Shown: positions 45,691 through 55,996 of the stretch, piece by piece
Layout: each line of letters opens with the position of its first letter
How positions within the stretch are numbered: position 1 is the first letter of the stretch
Origin: Enchytraeus crypticus
Taxonomy: Eukaryota; Annelida; Clitellata; Enchytraeida; Enchytraeidae
Assembly (NCBI GenBank): GCA_905160935.1
Contig: CAJHZI010000651.1
Coordinates: 241,001-305,000 of the forward strand
Length of the DNA stretch: 64,000 nt
Direction: 5' to 3'
Position numbers and translations under genes: made by a program
The notes under the pieces: generated by a model
Told to the model about the DNA's origin: nothing
Database searches by the model: none
What the model saw: the letters and a program-made list of their open reading frames with translations, nothing else

Positions 45691-45959
45691 TATATGGATT
45701 CGAAAACTTGTAGAAAAGTGAATTATGAGAAATGACTGAATAGGCCTCAGAAAAGAATTCACTTGATTGTCATACAAAGGACTGAAGATTTCTTGAAGCT
45801 CTAATTACACAAATACAGTCCGACTGATTAATATATTTATCTAAACAAGTACAAAATCACGTGATTAGATTTCAATTGTTGTCCAAGACAAAATCGAAAA
45901 CTAAGAAACCAATTCCAAACCGATGAGCAGAGAATAGTGCCCAATATATGGTGCCAATC

Positions 45960-46363
45960 AAAATCCAAGTGGCCAGTCCATGTTCACCTATATCAACCTT
46001 CTCGTAAGCTTCGTTCTTCCGATACCAAACTCCTCAAAATTCCTAATTTTCTCACTTTTCGTTAGGTAGACGTTCATTTTCTTTCTCCGCTCCTACTGTT
46101 TGGAACTCTCTCCCTCCTGATCTTCGCTCATGTTCTACTACTTCCACTTTCCGTTGTAAGTTGAAAACACATCTCTTCCCACCATAGATTTTATTTCATC
46201 TTGCCTGACTGTTTTTTGATCACCGGACCGGCACTGTTTAGGATCTTTTATTTCTCTTCAGCACGTGTTTTTTCAGATCGTTTGGGGTGAATCGATTTGT
46301 AGTGATCTGTAATGGGGGGACGTCCTTGACATCATCCTTGTATGAGGAAACGGATATTAAACC

Positions 46364-46365
<2 letters not shown>
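45960..46365 (+). pseudogene. LINE-B: 3' terminal fragment with RT C-terminus
   Basis: Encodes the typical L2/CR1-type C-terminus (APTVWNSLPPDLRSCSTTST then FRCKLKTHLF), preceded by RRFSF. The 3' UTR contains GGGGTGAATCGATTTGTAGT, GACGTCCTTGACATC and GAGGAAACGGATATTAAACC, and ends in (TTA)n. Only the last part of the ORF remains. Confidence 0.8.

Positions 46366-46456
<91 letters not shown>
46364..46456. repeat. (TTA)n, the LINE-B tail
   Basis: About 31 TTA units directly after TTAAACCTTTA, so the trinucleotide run is probably the retrotransposon's own 3' tail, expanded. Confidence 0.95.
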
Positions 46457-47045
46457 CAACGTACTCTTTCAATAGAGAGTGGATTGCCTAGATGTTACAA
46501 CTTTAGCCGTTATTATGTAGAAAAGATTCGTACTGGTTATATGGCTTACTGCGTAGATCTCCTGGCTGATAAAATGTGGCCATTGAATCGAATTTCAGCC
46601 AGGCGTCGCTCCTTTAATGACTGGGAAAGCAGATACTAAACTTAGTTCTAATATTTACAGGAGGAGCTTTAAGATCTGTTGAATACGATCCATTCTCATT
46701 TTCATAACATTATCGGGCACTTTGGTCTTCAGATCAAAGTTTGCTTCAACACAACTAATCCCCTATAGCATAGGGCTTGGTTTTGAACTTGGTACCTAAA
46801 GCTTAGAATAGGTGTAATTACTAATCTACATATTACAGGTTGCAGTGTACATGTACTATAAGCTACACCGCAATCAGGAGATGTTACAGCGACAAGTTTG
46901 TCTGGACAGTGAAGTTATTCAACTACAGTAAAGATATCCTCATCAACAGCAACACTGGGATTTCATTCCATTTGGTAACACGCGTGACGCTGTCCTGCAA
47001 AGTTGCATTGCTTAAGCTACTGCTCTCTAGTTTTGTCGTCCTATT

Positions 47046-47256
47046 CGTTAATCTATGAATAATTCGTTAATCTATGAATAATTCGTTAATCTATGAATAA
47101 TTCGTTAATCTATGAATAATTCGTTAATCTATGAATAATTCGGTAATCTATGAATAATTCGTTAATCTATGAATAATTCGTTAATCTATGAATAATTCGG
47201 TAATCTATGAATAATTCGTTAATCTATGAATAATTCGTTAATCTATGAATAATTCG
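47046..47256. repeat. 19-bp minisatellite
   Basis: Eleven units of TTCGTTAATCTATGAATAA; two carry TTCGGTAAT. Confidence 0.97.
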
Positions 47257-47284
47257 CAATCGACGAGTGTATGTGCGGTAAAAG

Positions 47285-47520
47285 AAGTATAGATCAGATA
47301 ATAATTGCACGTGTCATAAGAGGCGACAAAACAAACACTTTGCAAGACACAGGCAAACCAGCTCAGAAGCCACATTTTCCCATGTAACAGGATAAATAGG
47401 GTATAGATAATGCATGGTCTTCTGTGAAGAGATTAACCTGTTGATTTATGGAGTGTGAGAGTAAACTTTGAGCATGAATATTTACCTTGGACCTGCCACT
47501 TGACAGAACACTTGAGAGAT
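47285..47520 (+). mobile_element. Repeat family with CACGTGTCATAAGAGGCGAC core
   Basis: Second copy of the 7.7 kb family: AGCTCAGAAGCCACA, GAAGAGATTAACCTGTTGAT, TACCTTGGACCTGCCACTTG. Confidence 0.65.
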
Positions 47521-48334
47521 ATATATATGTTGAAGCGGTACAATGCAGTCTAGTGCCTCATTACAATCAGCGCATATTATGAATAATGTTTAAATACCCC
47601 AAATTTTTACATATTATGCAGCCAGCAATCGGTCTCCCATCCATGACCTAACCGCGTCCGCTGTTGCTTAATTTCTTTTTTAACGTATAGGATCTGGTTA
47701 CACAGTAATACGCTAAATGTTTATCATATTGGCTCCGGGGGACTATACACTTACAGCTATATGTCTTGGAAGGTTATTCTTAAATCTGCTCTATCTGTCA
47801 TCGGCGCGTTAGCAAAGCAATGGCCACTAGCAACCATGGAGATGAAGGAAGAAATAACGAAAACAAAACATCAATGAAGAAAGTAAACTTTGTAAATGCA
47901 TGCGTTTGTCATACATGTATGATATGATTACTACACATAATTGAAGATAATTAATAATTAATGCAAGTATTTGCATTTTTTAAATTCGGAATAAATTATT
48001 ATGTAAGTGCCACTTGTGGGCCTTTATTTCCGTGCATGCGCTCTAACTGCTTATTGTGTATGCCAATTGTGATATGCGTATGAAAAATGAAATAAATAAA
48101 TGTGCAGCCAGACGATATAAAAGTTGCTGATAGACTGACTATGAAAGATATGTACGTCGTATTAACTAATTGTCAATGTAATTAAAATCAAATAAGTTTC
48201 TAATATTTCATGTGGATCTCTAACTTTAAATTACTTATTGAACTAAACACTAAGTAACTTTTATAATAATTCTATATTTCAATTACTAATAAACACTAAT
48301 AGTCACTAATCTGTATAGCGCTGCGGAAATGTCT

Positions 48335-48574
48335 AATTTAGAATGCCTAAATAGCGTAGGGGTAACCGCATGAAGTTTTAAATGAAAAATCCTAAGGTGA
48401 TTTGAATCCTCGTGGGTTCGAATCCCGGCCTCGCTGATCTGAGAGTAAAATCTCGGACATTCACTGCACTGGTTATACGGAAAATGGTCTAAATTGCCTA
48501 ACGGATTAAACATATGGTTTTAAAATATCAACATAGTTGATCATTTCACTATAATGCGTGTTTACTTTTTTAGG
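48335..48574 (+). mobile_element. SINE2
   Basis: AAATAGCGTAGGGGTAACCG, GTGGGTTCGAATCCCGGCCT (an intact B box), GGACATTCACTGCACTGGTT, GTGTTTACTTTTTTA. Confidence 0.8.
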
Positions 48575-48639
48575 ATAAATCTTAATCAAAAACCGGTCTT
48601 TAATTTAAACAATGGAGTTAAACCAAAACAACCACAACT

Positions 48640-48972
48640 AATAATCACAAATAATAATCACAAATAATAACCACAAATAATAACCACAAATAATAACCAC
48701 AAATAATAACCACAAATAATAACCACAAATAATAACTACAAATAATAACCACAACTAATAACCACAAATAGTAACCATATATAATAACCACAAATAATAA
48801 CCACAAATAGTAACCATATATAATAACCACAAATAGTAACCACAACTAATAACCACAAATAGTAACCATATATAATAGCCAGAAATAATAACCACAAATA
48901 GTAACCACAAATAGTAACCCCAAATAGTAACCACAAATAGTAACCACAACTAATAACCACAAATAGCAAGCA
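48640..48972. repeat. 12-bp (AATAATAACCAC)-type minisatellite
   Basis: Units AATAATAACCACA, AATAGTAACCAC and TATATAATAACC. Periodicity keeps long minus frames (LWLLFVVI) open; not coding. Confidence 0.93.
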
Positions 48973-49394
48973 CACGTAGTATTCACAACCGAAAAGATTA
49001 AAACATATTTAGTACTATCAGGATCAGAAACGATTGAGAAATACGTAATTCCATAATTCCATTTAGCATTAGTTAGCTGTATATACTCGTATTTGATGAC
49101 TCAAAGATTAATTTGAGCACTTCAATTCAATTACGTATAGTTACCCAAGTAGTAATAGAGAATAATTTACTGCTATTAGATATAATTTATTACTATTGAA
49201 ACATTGCCATTTCTTTATTTAGAATTAATTTCTTGCCACAACAAAAAGCCTCATCAATCGTTCCCTATTTGCGTATGTCAGATCTGGGAATGTACTGACA
49301 AAATTATTTTTATTATTACGTTTGAGTAGTCATCTTACTAAATTTGTTCAGAAAGTTTCAAATAAAATAAGTAAATAAATATGAATTTTCGTCA

Positions 49395-49605
49395 TCAAAT
49401 CTCGATTGTCTCTCATCTCTCTACTACTGTTCTACACTTGACCGCTGACCTTGACCTCTAACCTCTCTACCACTGTTCTACACCCGAACCCTGACCTTGA
49501 CCTCTCGCCTATCTACCACTACACTTGACCCCTGACCTTGACCTCTCGTCTCGCTACCACTGTTTTACACCTGACCCCTGACCTTGACCTCTCCTCTCTC
49601 TACTA
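49395..49605 (-). repeat. 3' UTR repeats resembling the last codons of the kringle gene
   Basis: Four imperfect units of 41-53 bp (core CTGACCTTGACCTCTC and CTACCACTGTTCTACAC on the plus strand) directly follow the stop. The terminal coding segment at 49600-49640 (CTACTACTACACCTGATAGC then TGACCCTGCCCTGAC) aligns as a diverged fifth unit, so the array appears to include the stop region. Confidence 0.6.
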
Positions 49606-49829
49606 CTACACCTGATAGCTGACCCTGCCCTGACCACTCGGGGAGTACCTCAGGGCGTACCTCGAGTCGCTCTCGTAGAGCTGATCTGAGGGGGAGAGAT
49701 CCCTTGAGTAGCTGACCACGGGGGGCCCGCAGCAGTAGTCGTACAGCCTGGTCCAGAAGAAGCCGATGACGAGGAGGGACACCAGGGCGGTCACCCCCAC
49801 AGCGAGACCCACGATCAGACCCACAGGAG
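49606..49829 (-). CDS. Transmembrane and cytoplasmic-tail exon of the kringle gene
   Basis: Acceptor TTCACTACAG, phase 1. Encodes APVGLIVGLAVGVTALVSLL then VIGFFW (membrane helix), TRLYDYCCG (basic/Cys juxtamembrane, possible palmitoylation) and a tail with six further Tyr ending GQGRVSYQV, TAG. The last residues (Tyr-x-Val) fit a class II PDZ-binding end; inference only. Confidence 0.85.
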
Positions 49830-49898
49830 CTGTAGTGAAGTAACAGGGTGCTTACATCAACCATCTCGCACCATATACAGCAAGCTAGAGAGAGAGAG

Positions 49899-49935
<37 letters not shown>

Positions 49936-52718
49936 TAGAGAGATAGAGAGAGAGCAGAGATAGAGAAAGAAAGAATAATTCTAATAATAATAACAACAAC
50001 AATTGGAATGCTACAGTCATCAATGACAACATCGAGCACTTTTGAGACAAAATCAAGCCGGCGAGCAAAAAGAAGGTCCAAAAACGGTGCAAATTCCAAA
50101 ATCCAGATAATCAGTCCAAAGTAAGAAAGAAACAAAGAAACAAAGAAACAAAGAAACAAAGAAAGGAAGAAACAAAGAAAGAATGAAAGAAAGAATGAAA
50201 GAATGGTGGTATATAGTTGACATAGAATAAAGAAAAACAATTATTTTAAAGATCTTTGATAGTTTATATTTAATAAAGAACTCTAAACAAGAGCAAGCTA
50301 ATCTACATACTTTATATAACAAGTGGTGAAACCTTAGAGTAATAATAAGCACGTGAAAGTACTGAGCAATAATTTTGATGCACCACGGCCATGATGCAGG
50401 GCCAACAGAATCATAGCAGTCTACGTCTTTGGTAGTTTACTCTGCGACTATTATAAATGTTAATTATCAATCAATATTTTAATACAGTAAGACATTAATT
50501 AATATCGGTATCTTATACGAATGTAATTTTGAAATATTTAACTTCAATATTTCTTATTATATGCAAAGATATTTGCATTTGTGGCACAAAGTCTGATTTT
50601 ACTTAATTCATATTTATGGAAAATATTGAGGTCTTGTCTGATTTTAGGTTGGTACCGCCCACTTTTATAAACCGTCACATACCGTTTAAATATCGACCTA
50701 ATTTGCTCTGACTTGAAATAATCGTAAGCCTTAAGAGTTTCTTAGTAGTAACCCGAATCCTAATCTTCATTGAAACCCTAACCCTATTCGTAACCATCAC
50801 TGTAACCCAAACGTGAGCATTCTTGCGCGAAATAAAACTGTAATATTGAGAAAATCGCGATGGGACACGGTCGACAATTAATTGCTTCGTGACTTGCAAT
50901 TTGTATCTTAAGGTGAACTGTGACAGTCACAATTATTGGAAGTTTTTGTATCATGATTTAAATATTTATTTGAAGAAATTTTTCACACTAATGCAGTTCA
51001 AACCATAATGTTACGAGAAATTAATTTTACAAATAAAATTATAATATACTGTATACATTTTCTTAATTAAATAGAATATAGTCCGTTGCTACTGAAACTC
51101 ATTCACATTTTTCGAAAATGTAGGAGAGTCGTTCAAAAAGATGGCCGAAATGGCTTCGCAGCCAATGGGACGTTTAGTTTTGGACTTAGTCTCTTCCTAT
51201 ATAATTATACTCTAAGGGTGAAACAGATGTCAAATATGAAATATAGAAGTACTTTAATTCATCTGTACCTGTTGTTGAAGATTCACCTTCGCCTGGTGTT
51301 GTAGATTCACCTTCGCCTGGTGTTGTAGATTCACCTTCGCCTGGTGTTGTAGATTCACCTTCGCCTGGTGTTGTAGATTCACCTTCGCCTGGTGTTGTAG
51401 ATTCACCTTCGCCTGGTGTTGTAGATTCACCTTCGCCTGGTGTTGTAGATTCACCTTCGCCTGGTGTTGTAGATTCACCTTCGCCTGGTGTTGTAGATTC
51501 ACCTTCGCCTGGTGTTGTAGATTCACCTTCGCCGCCTCGGTGTTGTAGATTCACCTTCGCCTGGTGTTGTAGATTCACCTTCGCCTGGTGTTGTAGACAC
51601 CTTCGCCTGTAGATTCACCTTGTGTGTAGATTCACCTTCGCCTGGTGTTGTAGATTCACCTTCGCCTGGTGTTGTAGATTCACCTTCGCCTGGTGTTGTG
51701 GATTCACCTTCGCCTGGTGTTGTAGATTCACCTTCGCCTGGTGTTGTAGATTCACTTTCGCCTGGTGCTGTAGATTCACCTTCGCCTGGTGTTGTAGATT
51801 CACCTTCGCCTGGTGTTGTAGATTCACCTTCGCCTGGTGTTGTAGATTCACCTTCGGCTGGTGTTGTAGATTCACCTTCGCCTGGTGTTGTAGATTCACC
51901 TTCGCCTGGTGTTGTAGATTCACCTTCGCCTGGTGTTGTAGATTCACCTTCGCCTGGGGTTGTAGATTCACCTTCGCCTGGTGTTGTAGATTCACCTTCG
52001 CCTGGTGTTGTAGATTCACCTTCGCCTGGTGTTGTAGATTCACCTTCGCCTGGTGTTGTAGATTCACCTTCGCCTGGTGTTGTAGATTCACCTTCGCCTG
52101 GTGTTGTAGATTCACCTTCGCCTGGTGGTGTAGATTCTCCTTGAGTTGGAGGAGTCGAAGCACCGCTAACTGGAGGAGTTGAAGCACCGCTAACTGGTGG
52201 TGTTGATCCACCACTAGCTGGTGGTGTTGAAGCACCGCTAGCTGGTGGAGTTGAAGCACCGCTAACTGGTGGTGTTGATCCACCACTAGCTGGTGGTGTT
52301 GAAGCACCGCTAGCTGGTGGAGTTGAAGCACCACTAGCTGGTGCTGTTGATTCGCCAGTACTTGGTGGAGTTGAAGCACCACTAGATGGTGATGTTGATC
52401 CACCTTCACCTGGTGTAGATGATCCACCAGGTACAGATGAAGATTCAGCAGGTCCCGATGAAGCAGGCTCGGAAGATCCTGGGGTTGATTCCTGTGTTGC
52501 TGCAGATGATGACGCAGCTGGTGGGCTGGAGCTAGCCGGAATGGTGGGGGAGCCTGGAGCAGTTTGAGTGCTGATGGAGGACGAGGCAGGGGCAGACACT
52601 GGGTTGCTGGATTCACCCACACTGCTTGATTGAACAGTTGAGCTTGAGCCTTGATCAATAGTTTAATATTGCTTTGCTGTATGATTATTAATATAATTAT
52701 GATTTACTAAATGAAGTA

Positions 52719-52806
<88 letters not shown>

Positions 52807-52857
52807 AAGTATTATTGTCAGGAATTATGCCCTGATATTTTGTATAATAAGATAACT

Positions 52858-52927
<70 letters not shown>

Positions 52928-54370
52928 ATATTTATATTGCCATTTTTATTTTAAGGAGTTTAAAGGTTACTTAAGCTTATGCTTAGCGTAACGTCACGTG
53001 GGTGGGCGGAGCTAAAGGAAGCGTTTGTTTAAAGAGGAAGGTGAAGGTCACGAAAGGGCGGAGTAGATGAGTATCCGCGTGTTAGTTTGGATAGAGGATT
53101 GGAAGGAACGAAATAATTAGAGTAGACTGTCACAGAACAGTGTTGGATAATCCTTAGGTGATATCCAAGAGTTGATCAACAGTTGATCAAAGGAAAGAGT
53201 TCTCGAAGCACAAACTAACGCAGTTATTAAGGAAATAATCAGTGAGCATTTCCATAGTGGAATTTATGTTTTAAAGCGTTAATTAGATAGAGCTAGGTAT
53301 TGTGTTTTCGTTGATTTTATATCAAGTAAAGTCGTTTTAGTGTTACGAGTTAAAAGTGTATGTGAATATTTCAGATTCATCATAAGGACAGTCAATTTAA
53401 ACTTACTTAGCTTTTCGTTGATATTATCTATTTGGATATTTATTTATTTTCTTGATCTGTATTAAATTTTCATATAATTTTAAATAAAAATAATTTAATT
53501 TTAATTACAATCGTTCGTCAGTAAATGCATAGAAGGTCGGGATCTTTTAGATTAGTTTAGGCTAGTTTAATGTACGGGGTCAGATACAAATCTTTTGAAT
53601 AGTTAGGATATTTAAGGATTTGGCGTCTGCTTTGTGAGTCTGAGTCAGTTGTAAAAAGACTCACACATGACATTTGGTGCCCAGACCCTGGACACTTGAT
53701 TGCACGGCGGACTATCTGTAAGAGTAGTTAGTCATTTAATATGTTTAGTTGATAACGTTGTACTATATGATTGATTAATACAAGTTGATGTACAATAAGC
53801 AATGTTACTTATGGTTTTGAAATCATAAATGTTGGACAGCTTTCGTTAAAATTTTTCCAAATAATCAGTGAATATCCCCTATATTTTGTGTTTTATCGAT
53901 TTCAATAGTTTCTTATCATGCAACGGAATTACATGTTTTGAATATTTAAAATCTGCTGCGAAGGTATCAGTAATTACACGAGATCATCAAGTTTAAAAGT
54001 TCTCCTGACCCAGCCTATCCTATCGCACGCCTCATCTCGCCTCGTACAGCACACCAGCGTACAGACACAGACGTTAAACCATATTTCTCAGAGAATTTCG
54101 ACAAAATAGGTACTTAAAAAGACAGTAGAGAATCATTTAACATACCAGATAGCACACATGGCTCCCACATAGCTGAGGAAGGAATAGGGGCCCATCTCGT
54201 CATACGTAGAATCCCTCAAGAATTATGGTATATAATGTGGGATGATTCATACGTCTACTCGTAAGTGGACGTGAAAAGGAAAACGAAGACAGACGAAAAG
54301 AGGCGTTACATATCATGGACCTGCCAGATGGCAGTACTCTGAGAGACAGAGAAGAGAGAGATAGAGAGAT

Positions 54371-54417
<47 letters not shown>

Positions 54418-54801
54418 GATAGATATAGAGAGTGAGTGTGTGAGAGAGAGAGAGATAGAGAGAGACAGACCGATAGAGAAAGAGAGATAGAGAGAGAGAG
54501 AGCGGCCACATACTACAGAATGGTATTCCGCAGTATTGCCACCTCACATCAGGGGCTGTCGTGTAGCACCAGGGGCCTCCGCCAAACGGGTCCTGGCTGG
54601 CCCCGGCTGTCTCGCCGTTAGGGTTCCTGCAGTAGTTGAGGGCGGCTGCCTGGCTGCCATCAGGGAAGCTGCTGTCGTCGTGGTTGGTATGGGCGTGAGG
54701 GTTGTTGCTGACCCAGGCCTGACAGCTCAGCCCGTACTGGGTTGTGTTCTTCGTGCCCACGTATTCCTGACCCAGCGAGGTGTAGCGACAATCAGTGGGG
54801 C
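49606..54801 (-). CDS. Kringle / mucin-like stalk / transmembrane protein, 3' three exons (5' end not found)
   Basis: Exons (minus strand): 54801-54514 (kringle), 52649-51269 (Ser/Thr/Pro stalk), 49829-49606 (membrane helix and tail); all introns are phase 1. Extracellular kringle with six Cys, then about 120 residues of S/T/P/A-rich sequence, GASTPP-type repeats, about 36 GEGESTTP octapeptide repeats, a helix of about 24 residues, and a 45-residue cytoplasmic tail rich in Tyr ending SYQV. Kringles bind protein ligands in clotting factors, ROR receptors and KREMEN; here the family is otherwise unrecognised. The stalk exon is 1381 bp, one more than a multiple of three, because of a 4-bp insertion near 51533-51540: the unspliced reading ends at TGA 51523. 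Upstream exons (signal peptide) should lie above 54.8 kb or outside the window. Confidence 0.8.
49985..50122 (-). mobile_element. LINE-A 3' tail fragment
   Basis: AACAACAACAATTGGAATGC, CATCGAGCACTTTTGAG, CCGGCGAGCAAAAAGAAGG, TCCAGATAATCAGTCCAAAG. Lies in the last intron of the kringle gene. Confidence 0.8.
51269..52649 (-). CDS. Mucin-like stalk exon with GEGESTTP repeats
   Basis: Acceptor TTGATCAAG joins the kringle exon in phase to give FCSSSSTVQSSSVGESSN. First third: irregular S/T/P/A-rich. 52400-52135: GASTPP[AV]SG-type units. 52135-51270: 24-bp units encoding GEGESTTP. An irregular stretch at 51590-51640 has a net loss of 15 bp, in frame. At about 51533 a unit is 4 bp too long and shifts the frame (TTPRRRR then TGA). 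The last donor is ACAG then GTACAG at 51268. Dense Ser/Thr/Pro predicts O-glycosylation. Confidence 0.8.
52715..52812. repeat. (ATT)n(AGT)n compound microsatellite
   Basis: Trinucleotide run switching from ATT to AGT at about 52766, in the kringle-gene intron. Confidence 0.95.
52862..52925. repeat. (TA)n
   Basis: TA dinucleotides. The intron sequence from 52930 to 54160 holds no further exon that I can see. Confidence 0.95.
54165..54345 (+). mobile_element. Tail family copy in kringle-gene intron
   Basis: CTGAGGAAGGAATAGGGGCC, ATTCATACGTCTACTCGTAA, GGCGTTACATATCATGGACC. Followed by (GA)n. Confidence 0.6.
54335..54502. repeat. (GA)n-rich tract by the kringle donor
   Basis: GA-rich with GACAGA and GATAGA variants, from about 10 bp after the kringle exon donor. 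Confidence 0.92.
54514..54801 (-). CDS. Kringle domain exon (96 codons, phase 1-1)
   Basis: Acceptor GTTGTCGCCAG, donor TGTA then GTATGT. All six kringle Cys are present (exon residues 5, 27, 58, 79, 91, 96) with the hallmark stretches GLSCQAW, NYCRNPNGE, GGPWCYTTAPDVRWQYC and IPFC. The Asp-x-Asp of lysine-binding kringles is replaced (NPNGE), and about eight residues are inserted before GGPWC, so lysine binding is doubtful. A symmetrical phase 1 exon is the classical shuffled-module form. Confidence 0.92.
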
Positions 54802-54835
54802 CTGGCGACAACAACAACAATACGAGGTATACAAC

Positions 54836-54975
54836 AAAAAAGCTAAAAAGCTAATGTTAACGTCAGTTTCCTCACTCGAAAGCGGTATCAGTGACTGGCG
54901 AGCCCAGGATTTGAACCCAGCACATACTGATCCGCTGTCGAGTATCTTACCGACATCGCCACTGGCTCCAGCCAA
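54836..54975 (-). mobile_element. SINE1 just upstream of the kringle exon
   Basis: AAGCTAATGTTAACGTCAGT, TCCTCACTCGAAAGCGGTAT, GGATTTGAACCCAGCACATA, ATCGCCACTGGCTCCAGC. Starts only 35 bp from the kringle acceptor. Confidence 0.8.
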
Positions 54976-55007
54976 TGGATATGTCGGTAAGATAACATAC
55001 ATGAAAT

Positions 55008-55125
55008 AACAAGTGAGAAATTATTACACAGTACGTGTAATAACATGTGAGAAATTATTACACAGTACGTGTAATAACATGTGAGAAATTATTACACAAT
55101 ACGTGTAATAACATGTGAGAAAACT
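55008..55125. repeat. 32-bp minisatellite
   Basis: About 3.5 units of GTGAGAAATTATTACACAGT then ACGTGTAATAACAT; each unit is partly palindromic (TTACACAGTACGTGTAA). Confidence 0.93.
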
Positions 55126-55309
55126 AAACATGTATAGTTATGAATATTTTGCTTGAACCTACAATTCTTGAGAACACTTGATATACTAGATACACGGGCT
55201 CGCAGCATGCTTTTGAATAATTAGTTGTATGGAAAGTGTAAACCGGAAGACAGAGAAAAGTGGAGGCCTTATATACCATGGACCTGTCAGTAGGCATTGA
55301 TTTAAGAGC

Positions 55310-55384
55310 GAGAGAGAGAGAGAGAGTGAGTGAGTGAGTGAGTGAGTGAGTGAGTGAGTGAGAGAGTGGGAGAGAGAGAGATAG
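55310..55384. repeat. (GA)n / (GAGT)n tract
   Basis: GAGAGA then nine GAGT units, after a GGACCTGTCAGTAGGC repeat tail at 55235-55305. Confidence 0.95.
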
Positions 55385-55442
55385 TTGTTAATAAACAATT
55401 CGTTGTCAATTTATTCTACAATTTATAATAATATTTATCTAC

Positions 55443-55588
55443 TGGATGAAGCCAATGGAGAAGTCGGTAAGATACTCGACCGCGAACAATATGTGCGAAG
55501 TTTAAATCCTGGGCTCACCCGTCACTGACATCGCTCTCGAGTGAGGAAACTGACATTAACCTTAGCTTTACCAGCTTTAATTGTATCT
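55443..55588 (+). mobile_element. SINE1
   Basis: GAAGCCAATGGAGAAGTCGG, AAGTTTAAATCCTGGGCTCA, GAGTGAGGAAACTGACATTA, ACCTTAGCTTTACCAGC. Confidence 0.8.
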
Positions 55589-55619
55589 CAATACCCAGGT
55601 TGACACAAATGATGGAAGC

Positions 55620-55800
55620 AGTTCTGGAAAAATACTTTAATTTATGAAACTAAAAAGTAAAAGCAAAAGTATTTATTTTTGGGAATCCAGAAGTAAAAGT
55701 AATTTTTTTCAAAACCAAAAAGTAAAAGTAAAAGTAAAAGTATTTATTTTCCGGTATCAAAAAGTAAAAGTATTTTTTCAAGTATGAAGTATAGAATTGT
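55620..55800. repeat. AAAGTAAAAGTA-rich repeat, left block
   Basis: Repeated AAAAGTAAAAGTATTTATTT words. A second block in the same sense is at 58070-58240, ending GGAAAGAACCTTTCCAGCACTGG; such ends are seen in hAT-type elements. The LINE-A copy lies between the blocks. Confidence 0.55.
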
Positions 55801-55996
55801 TTCTAAAATCCAACAACTCATAGAACTATGTTAACATCAGGAATATGCCAATAAAAACACATACATGTATTTGTGGAAGTAAATCTCAAATCATATCGCA
55901 AATAAAATGTAAATACATAAAGAGCTATAAAAAAATATATATATATATATATACATAATATTACATGTATAGTAATACAGCACGTCATTTAAATAC

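Noticed and set aside
46238-46475. Poly-Asn / poly-Leu frames
   Set aside because: (TTA)n tail of LINE-B.
48645-48975. Membrane-like frames (LWLLFVVIICGYY)
   Set aside because: Translation of a 12-bp repeat in several frames; hydrophobicity is an artefact of its codons.
51620-52182. Plus-strand frames of 174-186 codons (VDSPSPGV, CRFTFAWC)
   Set aside because: Antisense shadows of the GEGESTTP exon; no splice or start support on the plus strand.
54200-54513. Extension of the kringle exon reading (SLSLSLS...)
   Set aside because: Passes a good donor (GTATGT) straight into a GA tract; intron read-through.
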